A DNA stretch of 38,964 nt from an uncultured Johnsonella sp. (GTDB lineage: Bacteria; Bacillota; Clostridia; Lachnospirales; Lachnospiraceae). Of the stretch, positions 33,196-38,964 are shown one piece after another. The translations under genes and the position numbers were made by a program. Each line of letters opens with the position of its first letter. Positions within the stretch are counted from its first letter, which is position 1. The notes under the pieces are model-generated. The model searched no databases, had not been told where the DNA came from, and was given only the letters and a program-made list of their open reading frames with translations. The stretch lies in NCBI GenBank assembly GCA_937927235.1, contig CALBCM010000038.1, positions 1 through 38,964 on the forward strand, read 5' to 3'.

Positions 33196-34215
33196 ATGCC
33201 CTCTTATAAGGATATAATCAACAATAAAAACCAATCTGATAACTCTGTAATAAATTATCACAGCATAAAAAATAAAATCTCAGCAGCTCTCCAAGCACGC
33301 TTTAATATTAATTTTAATGAATTTAATTCTTGTAAGAGGGTGTATATAAAAGCCTCCTTAACTATAGAAACAGCTTTTTCACTTTCGATTTTTATATTTG
33401 TGGCAGTGCTTATGCTGCTGCCGCTTAGAATGATGGAAGCTGCCAGGAGGATGCAGGCTCTATGTGAAGCAGTCAATGAGGAAGCCTGTAAATATGCCTA
33501 TGCTGCTTACAGAATTAAAAATAGCGGAGGCTTGAAATCCGATTCAGAAAATGACGGCTCAGTGTATGGAGAAAGTGATTCAGAGAGCAGTTCAAGTGAA
33601 AATGCAGCGTATACAAATTCGGAGGTATTTCAATCTCTTCTTTCTTCGGCAGCAGTCGGAGAATTTGTCAGAAATAAAGTAATTTCAGAGGTAAAGGACA
33701 AGCATGTGCAAAATATATCATGGCTTGGAACCGAATGTATGACTCAGGAAGATATGATACTTATAAAGCTTACCTACAGCTATAAGCTCCCCTTTGCCTT
33801 ATTTAATCTCGGAGAGATCAAACAGCAGGTACTCAGCAGCCGGAGAGCTTGGATAGGCAGTGAGGGAGATAAATCAGATTCTGAAAATGCAGAAAATGAC
33901 ACGGAGGATGAGGTAGTATATGTAGGGAAGACTTCAACCAGGTATCACAGAAGCAGAAAATGTCATTACCTTTATAATGATCTGGAAACTGTTTCTAAAA
34001 GTGAAATCGCAAATCTAAGAAATGCTTCAGGAGGAAAATACAAGCCCTGTGCAAGATGTGGAGCGGCAGCGGGAAATACCGTATATATATTGCCTTCAGG
34101 CAGCAGCTATCACAGTACTAAAAATTGTACCGCAATAAATGCCTATGTAAGGACGGTAAAGAAATCTGAAGTAGAGCAGCTGGGAGAATGCTCCTACTGC
34201 GGGAGAAGACATTAG
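33196..34215 (+). CDS. TadE-like membrane protein with two His/Cys modules
   Basis: A 339-residue protein. The segment ASLTIETAFSLSIFIFVAVL (53-72) is a TadE-like pseudopilin helix (ETAF in the usual E-A position). A long Ser/Asp/Glu-rich linker and an exposed middle part follow. The C-terminus has two related modules: VVYVGKTSTRYHRSRKC...PCARC (H251, C256, C285, C288) and NTVYILPSGSSYHSTKNC...CSYC (H306, C311, C332, C335). Each is a candidate zinc site (H-x4-C, then C-x2-C). Similar single modules end many secreted clostridial proteins. SD AAGGAGG precedes ATG 33196. Confidence 0.82.
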   Translation: MPSYKDIINNKNQSDNSVINYHSIKNKISAALQARFNINFNEFNSCKRVYIKASLTIETAFSLSIFIFVAVLMLLPLRMMEAARRMQALCEAVNEEACKYAYAAYRIKNSGGLKSDSENDGSVYGESDSESSSSENAAYTNSEVFQSLLSSAAVGEFVRNKVISEVKDKHVQNISWLGTECMTQEDMILIKLTYSYKLPFALFNLGEIKQQVLSSRRAWIGSEGDKSDSENAENDTEDEVVYVGKTSTRYHRSRKCHYLYNDLETVSKSEIANLRNASGGKYKPCARCGAAAGNTVYILPSGSSYHSTKNCTAINAYVRTVKKSEVEQLGECSYCGRRH

Positions 34216-34230
34216 AATGGGAGAGAAGCT

Positions 34231-34686
34231 ATGATAAGCAGTTATATTTTAGGAAAAATACTTATTCTGATATTTATGGCGGTTTGTGCATGGGAAGATT
34301 ATAAAAACCAAAGTGTGGATATAAGAGTATTTATGATTATGGCTTTTATTGAATTTATATATTATATGTATATGCTGGCATTTAATAAAGAAGTAAGGGT
34401 AAAAGAAATATTAGCTGGAATCGGTATAGGAGCGGCAATGTACCTAACAGCACGGCTTACAAAAGCTCTAGGCGAGGGCGACGGATTGTTTTTTATAATT
34501 TCAGGGGCGGCATTTGGAGGGAGTAAAAATCTAATGCTTTTTATAATAAGCAGTATTTTTATAGCCTGTGCTGGACTTTGCATAATAGCAAAAAATTTTA
34601 TTAATAATAAAAGCAGCAAAAAAAAGAAGATAGCGATGCTTATATTTACTTTGCCGGCAGGGATTTTGCTGCTGTTTGCCGGATAG
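34231..34686 (+). CDS. second prepilin peptidase (A24 family)
   Basis: A 151-residue multi-span protein (four to five TM helices) with catalytic Asp23 in WEDYKNQ and Asp84 in the GxGD motif GEGDGL (81-86). It is shorter than the usual bifunctional peptidase and lacks a methylase domain. It follows the TadE-like gene with SD GGGAGA and precedes the small pseudopilin gene, its likely substrate neighbour. With tadV at 27302, the locus encodes two A24 proteases, possibly with different pilin preferences. Confidence 0.85.
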   Translation: MISSYILGKILILIFMAVCAWEDYKNQSVDIRVFMIMAFIEFIYYMYMLAFNKEVRVKEILAGIGIGAAMYLTARLTKALGEGDGLFFIISGAAFGGSKNLMLFIISSIFIACAGLCIIAKNFINNKSSKKKKIAMLIFTLPAGILLLFAG

Positions 34687-34724
34687 TTAAAAATAATTAT
34701 AGAAATACGGATTATATAAAAGCT

Positions 34725-35180
34725 ATGTATAAAAAAAGATTTATTAAAGGAAACTATAGATTAAAGGCATATATAACTGTGGAAGCTTCGTATATTATAG
34801 CAGTAGTTCTATTTTGTACAGCAAATCTGATAATAAGGGCCTATAAAGAGAGTGCACGGGTGAAAGCAGGGTATATAACCCATACTGCCGCACTTGAAGC
34901 TTCACATCTTGAAGAAATTTATAAAAAAGATAATTTTAACATTGAAGCGGTAAGAAATTATGCCCTGTTGAGAGTTGGGAGTTTTGGGGGACTTGATACA
35001 GGAAAATTTGATATAAAGCTGACAAAAAATAAGGCTGATGCCGGTTTTAAAGCAGGAAGTTTAAAATATGATATAGAAGACAAAATAAATAATCCTGAAA
35101 AATTTATGAGGGAGATAACAGTATTGGAGGGAGTTTATGAAAAATATAAAGACGGAGCACAAGAGGCATCTGAAGAATAA
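34725..35180 (+). CDS. minor pilin / TadE-like pseudopilin
   Basis: A 151-residue protein with a short basic N-terminus and a hydrophobic helix AYITVEASYIIAVVLFCTANLI (18-39), including the TVEAS motif typical of TadE-like and class III pseudopilins. An exposed region with few Cys follows (KESARVKAGYITHTAALEAS, then NYALLRVGSFGGLD). No SD is clear before ATG 34725. The C-terminus overlaps the FHA gene. It is probably a minor pilin or pilus-assembly component; the cleavage site is not clear. Confidence 0.72.
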   Translation: MYKKRFIKGNYRLKAYITVEASYIIAVVLFCTANLIIRAYKESARVKAGYITHTAALEASHLEEIYKKDNFNIEAVRNYALLRVGSFGGLDTGKFDIKLTKNKADAGFKAGSLKYDIEDKINNPEKFMREITVLEGVYEKYKDGAQEASEE

Positions 35181-36408
35181 TTATATGATAATAAGCTATG
35201 GTGGTGAACTTGAAGATATACTCTCGGTTTACAGGCATGAGTACAGAATGCTTGAGTCAAATAATATAGATGGACTTATGAAGCTTCATATAAATAGAAC
35301 TGATTCTGAAGCAAAGCTGTATTATGATATAACCGCCCTGCAGCCCTTGAGCAGAATACTTGAATTCAGGCATATAGGTGCAGAGGAGATTAGAAATATA
35401 GTATTTAATATAGTAAAGACCATATCCGGAATGTGCCGCTACCTTTTAAGTGAAGAAGGCATAAGCATTTCTCCTGATTATATATATGCAGACCCTGAAA
35501 CCTTAAAGCTGTCGCTCTGCTATATGCCCGGACTGGAATCAGGCTTTTGTGAAAATCTTTCGGAACTGTTTTCAAATTTGCTTTCAAAAATAGACCATAA
35601 TGACCATGAGGGAGTCGTGCTTGCTTACAGTCTTTACCAGGAAAGCCTTAAAGAGGATTATTCAACTGAAGACCTGCTTGCACTTTTAAGCAGATACGGA
35701 AAGACGGTTTCAGTAGAGTATAAAGAAATAAATGAAGAAGCCGGCGAAGATTATGAAAATGAGAAAAAATATATACCTGTAAATTTATTACGTGAAAATA
35801 CAGGAGCAAGAGAAGGCAAAAAATCGGTCAAAAAGGATTTATTTAATTTCAGGAATTTTTTTGCAAAAAAACTGAAAGCTAAACAGGACATTGGGCGTTT
35901 TGAATATGGATTGAATAATACTAATGTAATCTATGAGGTAAATAAAGCTGAAACCAAGGCAGGGCTTAAATCTGAAAATACTTCAGAAGCTTTTAATGAG
36001 GATGAAGAATGGACTGCATATTTTGAAAAAAAAGATAATGAAGAAAAAAGCAGACAAAATATGCAAGAGGCAGGCTCACGTACAATACTTTTATCAAAGC
36101 AGCCAGATAATGAAAGAGCTAAACTGTGTTGTACGGATAAATCGGCGGAGGATATAAAACTTGAATATTTTCCATTTATTATAGGCAGTCAGGAAAGAGT
36201 TTGTGATTATGTACTCCATACAGATAAAATAAGCCGCCTGCATCTTAAATTAGATAAAAATGAAGATAAAAAGTATACAGTGATGGACTTAAATTCCTTG
36301 TATGGGACTAAATTAAACGGGAGGCTGCTGGAAAGTGAGGAATGCTCTGTATTAAATATGGGTGATGAGATAGAATTTGCAGGTATTAAATACACTTTCG
36401 GAATATAA
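35137..36408 (+). CDS. DUF6382/FHA-domain protein of the Tad operon
   Basis: A 423-residue soluble protein. Residues about 10-190 resemble DUF6382 (YDITALQPLSRILEF; EGISISPDYIYADPETLKLSLCYMPG). A charged linker (about 195-330) follows. A C-terminal FHA domain (about 340-423) has IIGSQERVCDYVLHTDKISRLHLKL and TVMDLNSLYGTKLNGRLL, with Ser/His/Asn at phosphothreonine-binding positions. SD GGAGGG precedes ATG 35137, which overlaps the previous gene by 44 bp. It suggests phosphorylation-dependent control of the Tad system. No Ser/Thr kinase lies in this window. Confidence 0.85.
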   Translation: MKNIKTEHKRHLKNNYMIISYGGELEDILSVYRHEYRMLESNNIDGLMKLHINRTDSEAKLYYDITALQPLSRILEFRHIGAEEIRNIVFNIVKTISGMCRYLLSEEGISISPDYIYADPETLKLSLCYMPGLESGFCENLSELFSNLLSKIDHNDHEGVVLAYSLYQESLKEDYSTEDLLALLSRYGKTVSVEYKEINEEAGEDYENEKKYIPVNLLRENTGAREGKKSVKKDLFNFRNFFAKKLKAKQDIGRFEYGLNNTNVIYEVNKAETKAGLKSENTSEAFNEDEEWTAYFEKKDNEEKSRQNMQEAGSRTILLSKQPDNERAKLCCTDKSAEDIKLEYFPFIIGSQERVCDYVLHTDKISRLHLKLDKNEDKKYTVMDLNSLYGTKLNGRLLESEECSVLNMGDEIEFAGIKYTFGI

Positions 36409-36525
36409 AAATAAAATTTGCAATTTTCAAAATTACACAGAGGTGGTATACTACTATATATTGGAGTATGGGACTGGGTTTCTGTATTTTAGTATAGCAA
36501 AAGGATTATTAAAGGGAGGACTAAT

Positions 36526-36942
36526 ATGGACTGTATTTTTTGTAAAATTGCAAATGGTGAAATACCCTCATCAACTATTTATGAAGATAATAATTTCAGA
36601 GTAATACTTGATATAAGCCCGGCTTCAAAAGGGCATGCACTGATACTGCCGAAGCGACACTATAATAATATAAGCGAGCTGCCGAAGGCTTTGTCTGAGC
36701 ATATACCCTCGCTTGCAGCCGAGATTGGTGAAGCCGCTAAAAAGGGACTTAAAGCTTCCGGCTATAATATACTTATAAATACTGGAGAAAGTGCCGGACA
36801 GACAGTTTTCCACTGCCATGTGCATATAATTCCAAGATATGATAAAGACAGAGGCATACTTACTTGGAGTCTGTCCGAGCAGGCGAAGGAAGATGTTGAG
36901 GGTACGCTTGCAGCGGTGAAGGGTGCCTTGTCAGATGTATAA
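36526..36942 (+). CDS. HIT-family (Hint-like) nucleotide hydrolase
   Basis: A 138-residue histidine-triad hydrolase acting on nucleoside phosphoramidates and related substrates. The His triad is H96-x-H98-x-H100 in QTVFHCHVHIIPRY. The N-terminus MDCIFCKIANGEIP carries the C3/C6 zinc-site pair seen in many bacterial Hint proteins, with H45 as a further ligand candidate. SD GGGAGG precedes ATG 36526. The 117-bp gap after the FHA gene is AT-rich with a weak candidate promoter. It overlaps the rhomboid gene by 8 bp. Confidence 0.94.
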   Translation: MDCIFCKIANGEIPSSTIYEDNNFRVILDISPASKGHALILPKRHYNNISELPKALSEHIPSLAAEIGEAAKKGLKASGYNILINTGESAGQTVFHCHVHIIPRYDKDRGILTWSLSEQAKEDVEGTLAAVKGALSDV

Positions 36943-37558
36943 TAGAAAAAACTCGGTGGTAAATTGGTGCATAATTGCATTAAATATAGTGTTTTTCCTG
37001 TTCTTAGAAATAGCAGGCTCAACTGAAGACGCAGCACTGATGCTTAGATACGGTGCAGTATATATGCCGTATATAACTGAATATAAGGAGTATTGGAGGC
37101 TGCTGACTTCGGTGTTCATGCATTTTGGTATAAGCCATCTATTAAATAATATGATAGTATTATTCATGATAGGAGATAATCTTGAAAGAGCTCTCGGTCA
37201 TATAAAATATTTAATTTTTTATCTTGTGTGCGGAGTCGGTGCCAATGTAATATCACTATTCGTAGAAAATATAACTGATAGCTACAGTGTCAGCGCAGGT
37301 GCAAGCGGTGCGATATTTGGAGTAATGGGAGGACTGCTCTGGGCAGTTATTGCAAACAGGGGAAGGCTTGAAGATCTTACTTCACAGAGAATGGGAATAT
37401 TTATAGTTCTCAGCCTTTATTACGGCTTTGTTTCTACAGGGGTCGATAATGCAGCTCATATAGGCGGAGCTGTAACAGGCTTTTTACTTTCAATCATTAT
37501 GTATAAGAAAAAAAGACGCAGAGATAATTATGACAGCTTTTATAATGATACCTGTTAA
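36935..37558 (+). CDS. rhomboid-family intramembrane serine protease
   Basis: A 207-residue polytopic protein with about six TM helices. The catalytic Ser124 is in AGASGAIFG and His175 in DNAAHIGGAVTGF, the dyad of rhomboids. The HFGISHLLNN loop and ALGHIKYLIFYLVCGVGANVI are conserved. ATG 36935 lies inside the end of the HIT gene (8-bp overlap) behind AAGGGTG; GTG 36923 is possible. The natural substrate is unknown. Confidence 0.92.
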   Translation: MYNRKNSVVNWCIIALNIVFFLFLEIAGSTEDAALMLRYGAVYMPYITEYKEYWRLLTSVFMHFGISHLLNNMIVLFMIGDNLERALGHIKYLIFYLVCGVGANVISLFVENITDSYSVSAGASGAIFGVMGGLLWAVIANRGRLEDLTSQRMGIFIVLSLYYGFVSTGVDNAAHIGGAVTGFLLSIIMYKKKRRRDNYDSFYNDTC

Positions 37559-37606
37559 AGTTGTTATTTGAGCGGATTTTGATTAAAATATTTATAGATA
37601 AAGTAT

Positions 37607-37670
37607 ATAAGGGAGTTGCTGCAGGAAAGAGATGAAACATCCTCTATAGAGCGGCAACTCCCTTATTTTT
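37607..37670. terminator. bidirectional terminator between rhomboid and murG genes
   Basis: ATAAGGGAGTTGCTGC (37607-37622) pairs with GCGGCAACTCCCTTAT (37651-37666) with one mismatch. An inner AGAGATG/CATCCTCT stem and a T-run at 37666-37670 follow. The A-rich left flank can serve the minus-strand murG. Confidence 0.85.
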
Positions 37671-37733
37671 GAAAAATAAATTTCTGATTTTTATGAGTAT
37701 GGTGGTGCTTTGCGAAAGCTCTTCTGCTTTGGT

Positions 37734-38810
37734 TTAATTATTTTTGTCTGAGGCTTTCAGTATAAGCTTGAGAATCTGTTCTCCGGCTTCACCGGTTTTT
37801 GAGGCACTCATATTATTTATATAGCTCTCTCTATTATTGTATACGTAAGATACTGCCGCTTCAAGACTTTCACTGCTGAGCAGTTCTTCATTAAGTACGT
37901 AGGAAAATCCCTGATTATTATATGAGGCGGCATTTAATATCTGGTCGCCCCTGCTTGCAGCAGCAGAAAGGGGGATAAGTATATTCGGCTTTTTCAGTGC
38001 AAGCAGTTCGCATATAGTATTGGCTCCGGCACGGCTTATAACTACATCCGCAAGAGCGAATAAATCTTTTAATTCGGAGCTTACATATTCATATTGGAGA
38101 TAACCCGGAGTTTTTCCCAGCTCCTCGTCAACGTTTCCCTTGCCGCAAATATGTATTATATTATAAAGCTGCAATAAAGAGTTCAGTGACGACCTTACGA
38201 CAGTGTTGATTTTGACTGAGCCGAGGCTGCCTCCTATCACCAGCAGTACAGGTTTTGTATCAGAAAACCGTGTCAATCTTAAAGCTGCATTTTTATTACC
38301 TTTGAACAGTTCGGCTCTGATAGGGGAACCGGTAAAAACTGATTTGCTTTCAGGCAGATATTTTATTGTATCAGGGAAACTGCAGCAGATTTTATCAGCA
38401 AAACGCATGCAGATTTTATTAGCCAGACCGGGGCTTATATCCGATTCATGTATTATAACAGGTATTTTAAGCCTGTGAGCGGCTGCGGCAACCGGAACTG
38501 CTACAAAGCCTCCTTTTGAAAAGATTACATCAGGCTTAAAATCTTTAATGATCTTTACTGCCTCAAAGTATCCCTTTATTACACGAAAAGGGTCAGTAAA
38601 ATTTTTAAAATCGAAATATCTCCTGAGTTTACCGGAAGATATTCCCTTATAATCAATACCTTCGGCGGTTATAAGATTTTTTTCTATTCCATTGTAGGAG
38701 CCTAGATAAAGTATCTGATATTCGTATGACTTAAGCAGGGGAAGCAAAGCGATATTAGGGGTAACATGCCCTGCGGTACCTCCGCCTGTGAGTATGATTT
38801 TTTTTTGCAT
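37734..38810 (-). CDS. murG: UDP-GlcNAc:undecaprenyl-PP-MurNAc-pentapeptide GlcNAc transferase
   Basis: A 358-residue GT28 enzyme forming lipid II at the inner face of the membrane. The first G-loop is LTGGGTAGHVTPN (7-19), GGFVAVPVA and IHESDISPGLANK follow, then GGSLGS, and the UDP-GlcNAc-binding SRAGANTICELLALKKPNILIPL. ATG 38810 is chosen because GGAGG lies 7 nt before it; an ATG 66 bp further up has no SD. It stands alone, outside any dcw cluster visible here. The 154 bp upstream to the window edge hold no further gene. Confidence 0.95.
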   Translation of the reverse strand: MQKKIILTGGGTAGHVTPNIALLPLLKSYEYQILYLGSYNGIEKNLITAEGIDYKGISSGKLRRYFDFKNFTDPFRVIKGYFEAVKIIKDFKPDVIFSKGGFVAVPVAAAAHRLKIPVIIHESDISPGLANKICMRFADKICCSFPDTIKYLPESKSVFTGSPIRAELFKGNKNAALRLTRFSDTKPVLLVIGGSLGSVKINTVVRSSLNSLLQLYNIIHICGKGNVDEELGKTPGYLQYEYVSSELKDLFALADVVISRAGANTICELLALKKPNILIPLSAAASRGDQILNAASYNNQGFSYVLNEELLSSESLEAAVSYVYNNRESYINNMSASKTGEAGEQILKLILKASDKNN

Positions 38811-38964
38811 ATATAATCCTCCGCATTTTCTGGTGCAATCAATAAATAGAATAACAAATCGGCAGAGCAAAATCAAGGTGCTCTACAGGATATAAATATA
38901 GCGAAGCGGGATAGAGTAAAATAATCATTGGCAAAAATATAAAATAAAAGGGAAGTGGCAAAAT

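Noticed and set aside
36409..36525. T-box or riboswitch before the HIT gene
   Set aside because: AGAGGTGG and GGGACTGGG were noticed, but no T-box sequence or anti-terminator pair is present.

Overview
The window is AT-rich, densely packed DNA from a low-GC Gram-positive bacterium. It is most likely a clostridial species of the Lachnospiraceae type. The reasons are the yaaO-holB-ricT-yabB-rsmI gene order, a FabK-type fatty-acid operon, and a monoderm Tad pilus cluster with no secretin. Clear SD sequences (GGAGG/AGGAG) precede most genes, with some TTG/GTG starts. Species assignment is inference.

Layout: (1) 1-693: a tRNA array (Val partial, Thr, Tyr, initiator Met, Phe, Lys) closed by two hairpin terminators. 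(2) 752-1090: a small Xre-type repressor on the minus strand. (3) 1381-1500: a decayed IS200/IS605-type tnpB 3' end with an omegaRNA-like right end. (4) 1567-9555: an 832-residue membrane protein with a sigma-region-2-like head, then a housekeeping run matching the Bacillus yaaO-rsmI neighbourhood: PLP decarboxylase, a guanylate-kinase-like P-loop kinase where tmk usually sits, holB, ricT, tRNA1(Val) methyltransferase and rsmI. (5) 9591-20254: a complete type II fatty-acid operon (fabH, acpP, fabK, fabD, fabG, fabF, accB, fabZ, accC, a fused accDA, and a second FabK/NPD-like flavoprotein). It has a consensus promoter with a palindrome at the predicted transcription start, and strong intergenic hairpins flank acpP and fabZ.

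(6) 20328-25602, minus strand: trmB, a DUF4145-like/TM/SH3 protein, a DUF1461 membrane protein, a D-Ala-D-Ala carboxypeptidase and a DEDDh exonuclease with a Cys-rich tail. (7) 25730-25919: a solo tRNA-Lys(CUU) with its own promoter and terminator. (8) 26003-36408: a Tad-type pilus/secretion operon. It holds tadZ (preceded by a 22-codon coupled leader ORF), a prepilin peptidase, cpaF, tadB, a tadC with a large extra domain, a 57-residue Flp pilin, a DUF5702-like protein, a TadE-like protein with duplicated His/Cys modules, a second prepilin peptidase, a pseudopilin, and a DUF6382/FHA protein. (9) 36526-37558: a HIT hydrolase and a rhomboid protease. (10) 37734-38810, minus strand: murG.

The fab/acc genes form one pathway: acetyl-CoA carboxylation, malonyl transfer, condensation, ketoreduction, dehydration and enoyl reduction. 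The Tad genes form one machine: ATPase, platform, pilin, maturation peptidases, minor pilins, and a possible FHA-based regulatory input. The least-explained items are the sigma-like membrane protein, the modified TadC and TadE proteins with the FHA partner, and the DUF4145-SH3 membrane protein.
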